Source of the DNA: a virus | Length of the DNA: 64,000 nucleotides | Reading direction: 5' to 3' (one strand) | IMG/VR virus record: IMGVR_UViG_3300044691_000366 | Location: 1 to 64,000 of that record | Part shown: positions 8,001-15,702 of the stretch, piece by piece | How the letters are laid out: the number at the start of each line of letters is the position of its first letter | Numbering within the stretch: the stretch's first letter is position 1 | Position numbers and translations under genes: made by a program | Notes under the pieces: generated by a model | The model's input: only the letters and a program-made list of their open reading frames with translations | What the model was told of the DNA's origin: nothing | Databases searched by the model: none

Positions 8001-8483
8001 CATGTTACGAGTCGGTTGGGTCTCGTCGCCGTGCTGCAGATGGCGCCCGGACATGAGCACCGAGGCCTGGCGCAAATGGTGCTCCAAGGCCTGGCGCTCC
8101 GAGGCCTGCATCATCGGCCTGGGTTCGAGCAGCGAATTACCGTGCGCTACGCGCTTCGCCACATCTGCCCAATCTTCAACACCTTTTCGCCCTGTTGCCC
8201 AGAAAAAGCCTGACATTGTCTCTTTTTCGACACCATTATACGTGCCGTATTCGATCGGATCCGTAAGCACGTATCCCTCTTTCGCAGCGTAGGCTTCGAC
8301 CATTGCCCGTGCAGTTTCGTGACTAATGTCACCGGGCGCCGGAATATTGAATTGGATCAGCTCCGGTTCGTCGAACTTGCGGATGATCTTACGGTTCACG
8401 GTGCGGTCTGCGACGGCTTTGCCCATGCCGCTGTGATAATTACGGGCGGGGGTGGAGAGGGCATGCGTCGGCGATCGGCCCAT
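5040..8483 (-). CDS. nrdJ: Class II (adenosylcobalamin-dependent) ribonucleotide reductase with intein
   Basis: The 1147-residue precursor holds a 300-residue intein (167-466), leaving an 847-residue enzyme that reduces ribonucleotides to deoxyribonucleotides. Class II features are NPCGE in the active-site region, a CSVMP segment near the C-terminus, and a terminal DCASGACP cysteine pair of the kind that re-reduces the active site. The layout resembles the monomeric ribonucleoside-triphosphate reductase branch. No NrdB-type radical subunit gene is present. The ATG at 8483 has a strong AAGGAG site 8 bases upstream. The downstream gene is coupled by ATGA. CobS/CobT-like genes elsewhere in the window may relate to the B12 cofactor. 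Confidence 0.9.
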   Translation of the reverse strand: MGRSPTHALSTPARNYHSGMGKAVADRTVNRKIIRKFDEPELIQFNIPAPGDISHETARAMVEAYAAKEGYVLTDPIEYGTYNGVEKETMSGFFWATGRKGVEDWADVAKRVAHGNSLLEPRPMMQASERQALEHHLRQASVLMSGRHLQHGDETQPTRNMEVFTNCLHGDTKILTLEHGPVAIDTIVGQTVTVKARDGVWRPAAVKSYGTQELFRIKFGGLSGPMSRTSQEVIATANHRWFLRDGTVTTTLKVGDVLENPVFLEDEDDEAIRHGLIFGDGSSHKRRNDYHDGMACQGRDYLGIRLCGADKKYLSLFDGFGVSYPKSAGGDPVVYVGKKRFWKEVPFTVDPSYVAGFIKGWWLADGSKTYDRPGIEISTSNEAAIDWLREYAAYAGYRIVGMTVHDRSERIHPGFDNGKTLYTIRLTRETFVKVRGIEDFEYDEVYCVEEPVTQGFVLANGLLTGNCATAANTFLLFYLLLNGAGVGRAYDDDMIVADLNQMPIVVCAIDWNHQDVEKRLIQGYSTVKDAKHLYADRKVTTYVVPDSREGWAKAIEIVERMAFEERRDEVLILDFSIVRPRDAPIMGMQGRPASGPGPLMAAIANIAKLRDAGMAPWRAAIYADHYAAECVLVGGARRAARMSTKNWRDKTIFDFIAVKRGGFLWSSNNSVTVDADFRNGVLKVRALMRRFFGEGATSTVHTDKWLAYIVADKYATEMEVHAFRVMKAIAAAAYNDGTGEPGIINQDRLTQNDEGLPEYLDGMFAEGAKFKVDAESLPLMQALAKACIGLKYKVITNPCGEIVLLLLGGYCVIADVVPFHAGTLARNSDFSPEVQEWAWDTDAEDAFRTATRALIRTNLMDCIYKREVTRTNRIGVGITGFHEWAYARFGFTWHDIVDEEKSKEMWLTLSRFKRAIVDESMTYAMTLGVTIPHTNTTFKPAGTTSKLFGLTEGAHLPTMREFVRWVQFRNDDPLVKEYESKGYPIKHLKTYSGTTIVGFPTRPAICELDGGAWVVTASEATPEEQYRFLELLEKYWLTGVEEDGVTPLAETGNQVSYTLKYDPKKISFDRFWDTLIEGQFKIRCCSVMPQEDKSAYEYLPESAVNKEEYEHIAAAIAASNMMEDIGLEHIDCASGACPVDIGEKVAA
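7086..7985 (-). mobile_element. Intein with LAGLIDADG-type homing endonuclease in nrdJ
   Basis: The in-frame insert starts at Cys167 (CLHGDTKILT, block A) and continues with a block B-like ATANHRWFL and VGD. It ends GFVLANGLLTGN followed by Cys468+1 extein residue C467, so the splice junctions are N-C at both sides (FTN/C and TGN/C). Two dodecapeptide-like motifs, IRHGLIFGDGSS and VAGFIKGWWLADG, mark a LAGLIDADG endonuclease. All catalytic splice residues seem intact, so it should splice. Insertion is next to the conserved segment ATAANTFLLFYLLLNGAGVG of the reductase. Confidence 0.9.
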
Positions 8484-8534
8484 AATCAGGCTCCTTACAT
8501 TTTACGTGGATGAGTGGTCGGAATGGTAGAGTTT

Positions 8535-8575
8535 AGAACAGTCAACGGTGACTGTATAGAATGAAGATTCGTTGA
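8535..8575 (-). promoter_or_regulatory. Operator with probable promoter upstream of nrdJ
   Basis: The palindrome ACAGTCAACGGTGACTGT (8538-8555) is symmetric over both 7-bp arms. A TATACA -10-like element (8553-8558) overlaps it, but the -35 match is poor. The spacer ATCTTCATTC resembles other promoters of the set. Confidence 0.6.
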
Positions 8576-8579
8576 CGGC

Positions 8580-9191
8580 TCAGGCCGCCTGTGCAGGAGC
8601 GGCGCGCCACATGGCGAGCAACTGTTTGAACTGGTCGGTCTGGATGCCGGCGTGGGCGACAGCCATTGCGTCGGCGACGTGCTCCTCGTCGTCCATGATA
8701 TCGCCCTTCTTCCGAACGAGCTTGCCCTTGCGGATGATATCCCGCTCGTAGCGCACCCAGGGGCCTCCTGGGTAAGCCGCAGCCGCCCACTCGATCATTT
8801 CCTCCTTCGAGGCGGTCTTCGTCCCCACGGTCGCCAGCTTCGTCTCTGAGGGCTGAACCTGAATAACCGGAACCGGGCAGGCGGCGACAGCCATGGTCGC
8901 AGCGCCGAATGACCACATCGCGCGCGCATCCTGGGCGCCGGTGGGGATCTCCGCGAAGACCACGGTGCAATCGGCGACCAGCGGCCGATAGGCGTTGATG
9001 ATCTCCTGGCAGCGCCGCAGATCGTCTGAGTTCTGCCGAACGATCTTGCGCGCGGCCTTGGCGACCTTCTCGGTTCGGATCGTATGCAGGCTGATGATGC
9101 CGAACTGGAGCGTTTCCAGCTTCAAAACCAGCCGGGCGACGGCGAAGTTCGACAGCGAGGGGTCGAGGGCGGCTACCCGGATGGCTTTCAT
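8580..9191 (-). CDS. RuvC-like Holliday junction resolvase (RNase H fold)
   Basis: The 203-residue protein shows the acidic layout of the RuvC superfamily: VAALDPSLSNFAVARL near the N-terminus (first Asp), VVFAEIPTGAQDARAMWSFG (Glu) and DEEHVADAMAVAHAG near the end (Asp cluster). It probably cuts recombination or replication junctions before packaging. The ATG at 9191 overlaps the upstream stop as TGATG; a start five codons earlier is possible but lies inside that gene. Confidence 0.7.
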   Translation of the reverse strand: MKAIRVAALDPSLSNFAVARLVLKLETLQFGIISLHTIRTEKVAKAARKIVRQNSDDLRRCQEIINAYRPLVADCTVVFAEIPTGAQDARAMWSFGAATMAVAACPVPVIQVQPSETKLATVGTKTASKEEMIEWAAAAYPGGPWVRYERDIIRKGKLVRKKGDIMDDEEHVADAMAVAHAGIQTDQFKQLLAMWRAAPAQAA

Positions 9192-9742
9192 CAGAACGAG
9201 CCCCAATTCGGGTTGTCGCCGTAGGCGTCCTGCATGATCTCGGCCTTCACCTCGACCGCGGTCTTGATCTCGCCCTTAAGGCGATCACGCTCTGCGGAGA
9301 TCCAGCCAACCTTGGAGTTGGCGAAATTGACGGCCCTATCGTGCGTGACGTTGAGCGCCACAATGAGCGATTGTTCAAAGTCCGGGAATACACCAAAGGC
9401 TTTGGTCTCGTCGATCTCGATGTGGATGCACTTGGTCGGATCGAGCGGCTCGAACTCGAAAATGATCTGGTGCCTGGCGCCGAGCTTCGCTGTCTTGAAG
9501 GTGAACTCTTCGTCGGCCGCGATCGGTTTGACCTTGTAATTCTTGTCGTGGGTCCAGGTCGTGACCGAAACCGGGGCGCTCGGAGCGAAGATTTCAGCAG
9601 CGATCGGGCCAGTGAACATCTTGTCGTTCAGCGCGTGAACGAACGCCTTGAGCAGCGCGATCGGGCTCATGGGATCCGACGAGGGCATTCCGGCGTTGTC
9701 GAACTCGTCGGTCTTAGTCCTGGGTCGCGGTCGTCGTGCCAT
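9191..9742 (-). CDS. Hypothetical protein, 183 aa, with C-terminal NPNWGSF
   Basis: Not recognised. It has a basic N-terminus (MARRPRPRTKTDE), a mixed alpha/beta middle and the C-terminal peptide YGDNPNWGSF. The same ending, ENPNWGLF, occurs in the WGR-like protein at 40115-40642, although the rest of the two proteins differs. It is the first gene behind the operator at 9754-9771 and is coupled to the RuvC-like gene. Confidence 0.65.
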   Translation of the reverse strand: MARRPRPRTKTDEFDNAGMPSSDPMSPIALLKAFVHALNDKMFTGPIAAEIFAPSAPVSVTTWTHDKNYKVKPIAADEEFTFKTAKLGARHQIIFEFEPLDPTKCIHIEIDETKAFGVFPDFEQSLIVALNVTHDRAVNFANSKVGWISAERDRLKGEIKTAVEVKAEIMQDAYGDNPNWGSF

Positions 9743-9926
9743 TTGTGCCCGTTTCAGTCAGTGTTGACTGTTTTAATATAGCAGAAAATCGAAGGTTTGC
9801 GACTTCTCTCAGGGCGGCGGCCGCGGCGATCGCAATCTCGCCGGGCTGTTGCAGGAAGCCGCGGGCGTCACGCTGCGGCTTTTCGAGGATGCTGGCGTAG
9901 GTCAGCATTGTCTCGGGCGAGGTCAA
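9714..9926 (-). CDS. Hypothetical protein, 70 aa, TTG start
   Basis: Not recognised. The TTG at 9926 overlaps the upstream stop as TTGA. The peptide MTSPETMLTYASILEK continues with an Ala-rich helix (GEIAIAAAAALREVANL). Its 3' part spans the promoter/operator at 9754-9802 and overlaps the next gene by 29 bases, so it could also be a chance frame. Confidence 0.4.
   Translation of the reverse strand: MTSPETMLTYASILEKPQRDARGFLQQPGEIAIAAAAALREVANLRFSAILKQSTLTETGTNGTTTATQD
9754..9802 (-). promoter_or_regulatory. Promoter with operator palindrome
   Basis: -35 TCGCAA (9797-9802), 16-bp spacer, -10 TATATT (9775-9780, after TGC), operator TCAGTCAGTGTTGACTGT (9754-9771). The first gene starts only 12 bases further on. 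Confidence 0.75.
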
Positions 9927-10168
9927 TCCGGCGTCCAGCCGGCTTCGACCAGCGCGTCGATGCCATCGAAGAAGATCGCCGTGCGATTTTCGCCGGGGTG
10001 CGCAGAAATGACGATTCGACCGGGTTGCAGGCCCTCCTGATAAATCACGCCGAACTCCATCGGATTATCGCTGATCCGCTTCATACAGAGATAGACGCCG
10101 GGCCAGGTGCTCTTGTCGAGAACCATCTTACGGGCGCGAGCCTCGCGAACGGGGTCTAGTTTGGTCAT
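9923..10168 (-). CDS. Hypothetical protein, 81 aa
   Basis: Not recognised. Basic N-terminus (VREARARKMVLDK), then a beta-rich part (PGRIVISAHPGENRTAIFFD). Overlaps its upstream neighbour by ATGA (10168/10165). Confidence 0.55.
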   Translation of the reverse strand: MTKLDPVREARARKMVLDKSTWPGVYLCMKRISDNPMEFGVIYQEGLQPGRIVISAHPGENRTAIFFDGIDALVEAGWTPD

Positions 10169-10458
10169 GTTGTTTCTCTCTTTATCTGACGGATAATATC
10201 GCCCATCGAGCCAACTTTGGTGATGGACCAGCCGCAGGTCGGGGCGGCCGAATAGGGCTGAACGGGCAGTGCCTTGAGTAGATTGCGAATGCTCATACCA
10301 GCTTCCTGCATTCGGTCGCGGAAGTCCGCTTCGCTCTCATCATGGGACACGATGGCGCGACTGAACCCGCCGACGCTCGGGGGCGGCAATTCGTTACCCG
10401 AAATCCCGTAGAAGCCGATGGTGAAGATGCAGACCTGACGCTTCGTCACGAAACGCAT
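10165..10458 (-). CDS. Hypothetical protein, 97 aa
   Basis: Not recognised. Starts MRFVTKRQVCIFTIGFYG at ATG 10458, overlapping the 3' end of the SbcC-like gene by 13 bases. The segment IVSHDESEADFRDRMQEAG suggests a helix. It follows the SbcC-like gene in the same transcript. Confidence 0.55.
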   Translation of the reverse strand: MRFVTKRQVCIFTIGFYGISGNELPPPSVGGFSRAIVSHDESEADFRDRMQEAGMSIRNLLKALPVQPYSAAPTCGWSITKVGSMGDIIRQIKRETT

Positions 10459-12386
10459 TCCTCTATAGTTGCCTTGCCGCCTGATTTCTTCACGGTGATG
10501 GTGTTGCGACACATATCCTTGAGGTCGTTGTGGCTGATGACGAGCACGGTGCCGCGCTCCTTGCCCTTTTCCTCGAGAATCTCGGCCAGACGCTGCAAGC
10601 CCGCGGGATCCAGCGCATCGTCGATTTCGTCGCCGATGAACAGCTCGATGGGCTTCGAGGCCCGGCGCGCGACCAGGTCTTGCAGGGCGAGGGCGCAGGC
10701 GATCCGCACCTTGCGCTTCTCGCCGCCCGACACGCTCTTGAAGGTGGCGCCGCCGCTGGTGGTCGCGATCTCGACCGAGAACTTCTCCCGCAGCTCGCCC
10801 TTGGCGTTCTTGATCAGGGTGGTCCAGGTCGCGCTGATGTTACCATCGGACAGCGTTCCCAGGTATTTCGCGGTCTGATCGTTGAGGAACGGCGTCACCT
10901 CGTCGAGCAGAAAGGCGCGGACACCGCTCGGGCTGAAGATTTCGGAGACCTTGGTGTGGACCCTGACGGCCGTTGTTGCGGCGATGACCAGATTCTGATC
11001 AGCTTTCGCTTTGAGCGCCATGTCGACCATTCGCTTCTCGGCCGCGGTGATCTGGGCGATGAACGGGTTGGTTTCGTCGCGTTTCGCCTTGATCGCGCGA
11101 ATGGCGTTGGCGAGGTCGGATTTGAGCCCCTTGATGCCGCTCTCGGCCAGGGTCACGGCACGCAGCGCAGCGATCAGGGAAGCTCGCTCAGCGACGGAAC
11201 CAGTTAGATCAGTCATTGACGCTTTGTAAGCGTCCCGCGCACTGACAGCGCTGCGAGCGTTTAGCAAAGCGCTATCCTTCGCAGCGCGTGCATCTGTCAG
11301 CGCTTCACTCGCTTCGGTGAGCTTTTTGAGGGCGATTTTCTTTGCGGGCTCGATGTCGGCCGCGGTGAACGGTCGATCGCAGGTTCCGCACGGGCAGCCG
11401 ATCTTGTGATCGAGGCCCTTTAGAGCCTTGGCGTTATCCGTCACCTGGCGCTCGAACACGATCAGATTGGTCGTTGCTTGATCAGCGGCGCCGCGCGCCT
11501 TGTGCATCGCAGCCTCGAAATCTCTCAATACCGTCTGCTCGGCTTCCACCGAGGCGATCTTGTCGTCGAGCGCCGCGATCTGCGCCTCAAGGTCGACGCG
11601 CGACACCATTTCAGCGAGATCCGCTTCTGCGTCGGCGACGCCGGTTTTGGTCCTCTTCGCTTCTACGGCGATCTCCCGAACCGTCTCGATGCGATCCGCC
11701 TCGAATTTGTCCCGCGCGTCGTGACTGGATTTGATCAGTTCGGCTGCCTCCTTTTCGCGCTGCGCCGCGTTGGTCGCGTGCAGTTCTGCGGCGCCGAGGG
11801 CGTTTTTCTTCGCCAAAAGCAGGGCGTTGGCTTCCTTGTAAGCTGCTTCGAGCAGCATGGCGCCGGATGCTTCCTCGATCAGCACCTTGAGCTGCTTGTC
11901 GGTCATGCCGGGAATGTCGGGCATCTTCTCTTGTCCGGCGTAGATTGCGCCCCAGAACACCTCCAGCGAGCAGCCCATGATCGCATCGACTACCGGCTGA
12001 GTTAGCGGGGTGGTGCCTTTGGTCATATTGATCGTTGGAGAACCAGCGGTGGTGCTGGAGACCGTCAGCGTGTTCTTGCCGATCGAGTGCTTGCGGTGGC
12101 GCGCGACGACATATTCAGTGTCACCCTCTCGGATGTGGATCGAGACGCGGGTTCCCTTGCCGGCGGCGATGTTCACGACGCCGTCGCCATCCTCCTCGCG
12201 CGCGGTGGATCCGTAGAGGCACCACGACAGCGCGTCGGCGATCGACGACTTGCCGGCGCCGTTGCTGACGGCGGAGCTATCGTCCTCGTTCTCACCCTGG
12301 ATCAGCACCAGGCCGCGATCAGCGAGGCTCAACTCGGCGCGGCCGATTGCCATAAAATTGTCGATGCAGAGCTTGGTAAATTTCAT
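10446..12386 (-). CDS. sbcC: SbcC/Rad50-type nuclease subunit (T4 gp46-like)
   Basis: An SMC-family ATPase of 646 residues that should pair with the SbcD-like nuclease at 14394-15464 to process DNA ends during recombination-dependent replication. It has a Walker A loop (SNGAGKSS, about 42-49), long coiled-coil arms with a central cysteine cluster (GCPCGTCDRPF, about 328), an ABC signature (KSVSGGEKRKV) and Walker B (IELFIGDEIDDALDP). The hook shows CxCxxC rather than a bare CxxC. The length is short for bacterial SbcC but usual for phage versions. Confidence 0.9.
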   Translation of the reverse strand: MKFTKLCIDNFMAIGRAELSLADRGLVLIQGENEDDSSAVSNGAGKSSIADALSWCLYGSTAREEDGDGVVNIAAGKGTRVSIHIREGDTEYVVARHRKHSIGKNTLTVSSTTAGSPTINMTKGTTPLTQPVVDAIMGCSLEVFWGAIYAGQEKMPDIPGMTDKQLKVLIEEASGAMLLEAAYKEANALLLAKKNALGAAELHATNAAQREKEAAELIKSSHDARDKFEADRIETVREIAVEAKRTKTGVADAEADLAEMVSRVDLEAQIAALDDKIASVEAEQTVLRDFEAAMHKARGAADQATTNLIVFERQVTDNAKALKGLDHKIGCPCGTCDRPFTAADIEPAKKIALKKLTEASEALTDARAAKDSALLNARSAVSARDAYKASMTDLTGSVAERASLIAALRAVTLAESGIKGLKSDLANAIRAIKAKRDETNPFIAQITAAEKRMVDMALKAKADQNLVIAATTAVRVHTKVSEIFSPSGVRAFLLDEVTPFLNDQTAKYLGTLSDGNISATWTTLIKNAKGELREKFSVEIATTSGGATFKSVSGGEKRKVRIACALALQDLVARRASKPIELFIGDEIDDALDPAGLQRLAEILEEKGKERGTVLVISHNDLKDMCRNTITVKKSGGKATIEECVS

Positions 12387-12407
12387 GTTCTCTCTCGTTT
12401 GCTCAGA

Positions 12408-12632
12408 TCAGAATGCGCGCTCATACTTCGGATAGCGATCGGGGCCTCGCGGCTTCGCTCTGAAGGTGACGCTGCAATCAAATACCTCCAACACCTGGCG
12501 ATCCGACCATTCGCGGGGAATCGCAACACAGCCGGTTCGGATGTTCCGCCCGCGCCGGCTGTCCTGGGTGATCACGGCTCGGCGACCGCCTGGGTAAACC
12601 AACAGGAAGCGGAACGAGCATTTACGCTGCAT
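12408..12632 (-). CDS. Hypothetical basic protein, 74 aa
   Basis: Not recognised. Starts MQRKCSFRFLLVYPGG at ATG 12632, overlapping the rtcB 3' end by 11 bases. It is rich in Arg/Lys (SRRGRNIRTG, PRGPDRYPKYERAF) and could bind nucleic acid. Confidence 0.5.
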   Translation of the reverse strand: MQRKCSFRFLLVYPGGRRAVITQDSRRGRNIRTGCVAIPREWSDRQVLEVFDCSVTFRAKPRGPDRYPKYERAF

Positions 12633-14010
12633 CGCCCAGTTCCTTGCCTGCCCGGCGCCAGTCGATCTCGCCGGCCATGATGCAGCCGTAGGGCAGCACC
12701 TCGTCGACGATCTCGGCGAGACCGAAGCTCTTGATCTGTCGGCGAACGCTCTCGGCATTCTTGTAGGCGCCGGGCAGTTCGCTGAGGTCTTGCTTGCCAG
12801 AGAACCAGCGAGCATCGACCGTGGTTGTCGGAACTTCGTCGCCCAGGCTCTTGAGATAGCCGGTGCGGCTCAGGTTGCGGCCCGCGCCGTGCGGGGCAAA
12901 GCCCAGACCGTGATCGGCGTTGAGCCCGCGCGCGATCAGGATCGGCTCGGCCATATTCATCGGGATCAGCGTCAGACCGTTGGTGTCGACCGAGAAGCCC
13001 GGATAGGCTGGCGTCGCGCCCTTCGCGTGATAAAACAGTCCGTCCGGCTTCTGGAAGACGAAATTGTGCTCGTTCCAGAAGCGATCATCCATGAAGGAAT
13101 GCGTGTAGCCGGCGACGATTGTGTGGATCGAGAAGTGGTTCACCTTGGTCCAGGCGCGGCAGATTTGCAGAGCTTCCCAGTAGTCCTGACCTTCCTGCGA
13201 GTCGGCGACGATCCAGGCCTGGTGCTTGGGCACCGAGGGTGCGATCTTCTTGGTCATCGCCTCTGCGATCCGCATGCCAGCCTTGTAGACACGCGCGCCG
13301 AAGCCGCGAGATCCGTGGTGCGTCACGAGCGCGGTGCGACCTGAAGACTTCTGGGTGCCGGCGTAGTAAAAATGATTTCCATCACCCTGCGTGCCCATGT
13401 GGCGCTCGGCGTGTTCGATCAAAGGCGCCGTGATCGGGTTCGCCAGAATACGCGCACGCAATCCGTCGGGGAGGCGAAACAGGTCATCGTGTCGGCCGCC
13501 CGGCCCGAAATGCGTCAGCTTCATGCCGGCATCGAGGATGACTTTCGGCGTGGTGCTCGGACCAAAGACGGTGATTGCCATCGAGCAGCAGACGTCGGCC
13601 GAGTGAAAGCCCGGATGAATAGCGTTCTCGCAGGCGACCACGCCGCCGACCGGGATCGTGCCAGGCGCGGAGCCAGCGGGGCAGGCGTCGGGCATCACGG
13701 CGCCGGCCTTGATTGTCGGCACGCGCATCAGTTGGTGCATGTGAATATGAACGGCGTCCCAATTGGTCACTTCGTCGTCGGACATAACCTCGTCGCCGCC
13801 GGGGTTGTCCATGTTGCAGAAGTAGCCCAGCTCGCCGAAAGCGCGCCGCGGAATGTAGACCGGCGGCTCGGGAGCGTAGAGCGAGAGGGTGCTCTGAATC
13901 TGGTCAATCTCCATGCCCTCGTGAACCAGCTCGTTGGCACGCTCGATCGCCGGCTTGAACCACGGGCCGGGCGTGTAGCCCCATGCGATCAGGTCTTTTC
14001 CGGTGATCAT
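12622..14010 (-). CDS. rtcB: RNA-splicing ligase RtcB
   Basis: RtcB joins 2',3'-cyclic phosphate and 5'-OH RNA ends using GTP and Mn2+. Family landmarks are HPGFHSADVCCSM (metal-binding Asp-x-x-Cys region), GTQGDGNHFYY, THHGSRGFG and APHGAGRNLSR, which holds the guanylylated His. It is 462 residues long, close to the usual size. Coupled by ATGA to the upstream 105-aa gene and followed by the SbcC operon. In a phage it could repair tRNAs cut by host anticodon nucleases; that role is inferred. Confidence 0.92.
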   Translation of the reverse strand: MITGKDLIAWGYTPGPWFKPAIERANELVHEGMEIDQIQSTLSLYAPEPPVYIPRRAFGELGYFCNMDNPGGDEVMSDDEVTNWDAVHIHMHQLMRVPTIKAGAVMPDACPAGSAPGTIPVGGVVACENAIHPGFHSADVCCSMAITVFGPSTTPKVILDAGMKLTHFGPGGRHDDLFRLPDGLRARILANPITAPLIEHAERHMGTQGDGNHFYYAGTQKSSGRTALVTHHGSRGFGARVYKAGMRIAEAMTKKIAPSVPKHQAWIVADSQEGQDYWEALQICRAWTKVNHFSIHTIVAGYTHSFMDDRFWNEHNFVFQKPDGLFYHAKGATPAYPGFSVDTNGLTLIPMNMAEPILIARGLNADHGLGFAPHGAGRNLSRTGYLKSLGDEVPTTTVDARWFSGKQDLSELPGAYKNAESVRRQIKSFGLAEIVDEVLPYGCIMAGEIDWRRAGKELGDAA

Positions 14011-14324
14011 CGCGACAACGCCGCTGAGAGGTCGCCAGTCGCTGCGGCCGAGGGCTTCTCGATCGCAACAGGCTTCGGTGCTCGCGGCCGATAGTAGGTC
14101 GGCTCCTTCACCAGAACGATCTCGGGCTTGGTGAATGAGTCGTCCTGCGCAGTGATCACCACGTTGTTGAGGGGAAATTGGCGCTGGTAGCCGAGCGCCG
14201 TCGACCAGGGCAGATCGCCGTAGATCTGCGGAATGTCACGCTTGGTCTCGCTGAGCCGGCGACCGCGATCATCGTAGCGGCAGATGATCTCGGTGCGCGT
14301 CATCGTAACCGTGTAGAGCGGCAT
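14007..14324 (-). CDS. Hypothetical protein, 105 aa
   Basis: Not recognised. Starts MPLYTVTMTRTEIICRYDDR after an AGGGGA ribosome-binding site. It appears beta-rich, with a Pro/Ala-rich C-terminus. Its stop overlaps the rtcB start (ATGA), so it may work with RtcB. Confidence 0.6.
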   Translation of the reverse strand: MPLYTVTMTRTEIICRYDDRGRRLSETKRDIPQIYGDLPWSTALGYQRQFPLNNVVITAQDDSFTKPEIVLVKEPTYYRPRAPKPVAIEKPSAAATGDLSAALSR

Positions 14325-14375
14325 TGAAATTCCCCTGTGTGTCTGTCTATGCTTCGATAATAGCGATATCGACGC
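14325..14375 (-). promoter_or_regulatory. Probable promoter and AGGGG leader before the rtcB operon
   Basis: A TATTAT -10-like element preceded by CGC lies at 14357-14362, without the operator palindrome. The leader ends ACACAGGGGAATTTCAATG, nearly identical to the leader of the cobS-like gene (ACACAGGGGAATTTTAATG at 30346-30364). Confidence 0.45.
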
Positions 14376-14393
14376 GGTTGTCGGTCGGGAGCG

Positions 14394-15464
14394 CTAGGCT
14401 TCTACTGCCCGCACGGTCGAAAGAATGTCGGCCGCAGCCGCTTGGATCAGGACCAGCTCGGCTGCATCCATCTCCTTGAACTTCTCCTCGGCCCAGGAAT
14501 GCACGCTCTCGTCCAGCGTCATCGACTTGGTAGCCGCTCCGCCGGCGCGCGCCGTGACGACGTTGCGCGTGACCTGGAATGAGACGCCCTTGGCGCCCAT
14601 GTCGGTCAGCTCGGTGCGCAGCCCGTTGATCTCGGCATCGGTCAGCTTGAAGCCGCGGATGCGGACATAATTCTGGTCGACGATGATGGCGTATTCGTCC
14701 GGATCGTCTTCGTCGGTCAGCTCGATGAAGGAGGGCGCATGGGACGCGCAGAACTCCACTCGGTCGGGATACACCATCAGGAAGCCGGCCTTTGAGCCGA
14801 TATCGCCCCACTGCTGGTGCGTGGTGGCGCCGATCGAGTAGACCTTGCCGCCTTCCATCTCCTTGAAATTGTGGTAGTCGCCGGCGAACACGCGCTTGAA
14901 GCCCCAGGAGGCAACCTCTTCCGAGGACAGACCAGTGGGCGGCACGCCTGGGAGAACGCCGTCGATGCCGACGTGCATGATCAGGTCAATCTCGGAACGC
15001 CCTGTCAGCGGAATTCGCTTGATCTGGGCGCGCAACAGATCCTTGGTGGCTTGCCAGGGAATCATGATGATCTTCTGGGCGAAGACAGTTGGCACGGTGC
15101 AGACCGTGACGCCCTCTATCTCACCCAGCGTCTGAATGGCGTTGCCGAGTTCGGTGGTGTCGCGACCCTTCAGGTCGTGATTGCCGGGAATAATGAAGAT
15201 TTTGATGCCGTTCTCGGCGATCTGCTTGATCGTGCGGTGCAGCGGGTTGAACACTTCTGGATCCATCGAGCCGCGGGTGTGGACCAGGTCGCCGGCGATA
15301 TACATGCGATCACCGCCGCGCTTGCGCAGCTCCTCGGCCGCGCGCACCAGCTCGTCGAGGATGATTCCCAGGCGCGAGTTGATGCCATTGGTCTGGACCT
15401 TCGAGAACGGGCTCCATGCGTGACAGTGCATATCGGCGATCAGACAATAGGGAACATCAGTCAT
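14394..15464 (-). CDS. sbcD: SbcD/Mre11-type nuclease (T4 gp47-like)
   Basis: A 356-residue calcineurin-fold phosphoesterase with motifs DMHCH, GDLVH, PGNHDLKG and, later, GDYHNF. It is the expected nuclease partner of the SbcC-like ATPase at 10446-12386 and is separated from it by rtcB. The start MTDVPYCLIADMHCH at 15464 overlaps the preceding membrane gene by 8 bases. The longer frame to 15566 gives only a shadow peptide. Confidence 0.9.
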   Translation of the reverse strand: MTDVPYCLIADMHCHAWSPFSKVQTNGINSRLGIILDELVRAAEELRKRGGDRMYIAGDLVHTRGSMDPEVFNPLHRTIKQIAENGIKIFIIPGNHDLKGRDTTELGNAIQTLGEIEGVTVCTVPTVFAQKIIMIPWQATKDLLRAQIKRIPLTGRSEIDLIMHVGIDGVLPGVPPTGLSSEEVASWGFKRVFAGDYHNFKEMEGGKVYSIGATTHQQWGDIGSKAGFLMVYPDRVEFCASHAPSFIELTDEDDPDEYAIIVDQNYVRIRGFKLTDAEINGLRTELTDMGAKGVSFQVTRNVVTARAGGAATKSMTLDESVHSWAEEKFKEMDAAELVLIQAAAADILSTVRAVEA

Positions 15465-15702
15465 AATCGATCTCCAGTCTGCCGAGCAATTTCCAAAACC
15501 ACTTGAGGCCCTTCCACAAGAAGCGAAGCACCCAGCCGGTGACCCAGCACAGCACGGCGAACGCAATCAGCATGTGAACCCACGAGGGCACATTGCTGAT
15601 AAGCCCGCAGGCCGCTGCGCCGCCAATCCAAGCCAGCAAACCGATGCACATCGCGTCGAGGTGTGGCGTGTTGCATTTGTCGTCGGGGTCGGGATAACTC
15701 AC
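15457..15702 (-). CDS. Membrane protein, 81 aa, GTG start
   Basis: Not recognised. GTG 15702 overlaps the MazG-like stop (GTGA). Two transmembrane helices are clear: AMCIGLLAWIGGAAACGLI and MLIAFAVLCWVTGWVLRFLW, followed by a basic, aromatic tail. Confidence 0.6.
   Translation of the reverse strand: MSYPDPDDKCNTPHLDAMCIGLLAWIGGAAACGLISNVPSWVHMLIAFAVLCWVTGWVLRFLWKGLKWFWKLLGRLEIDYD

Noticed and set aside
9797-10159. Plus-strand ORF of 120 codons
   Set aside because: Antisense to coupled minus-strand genes and running through a promoter/operator.
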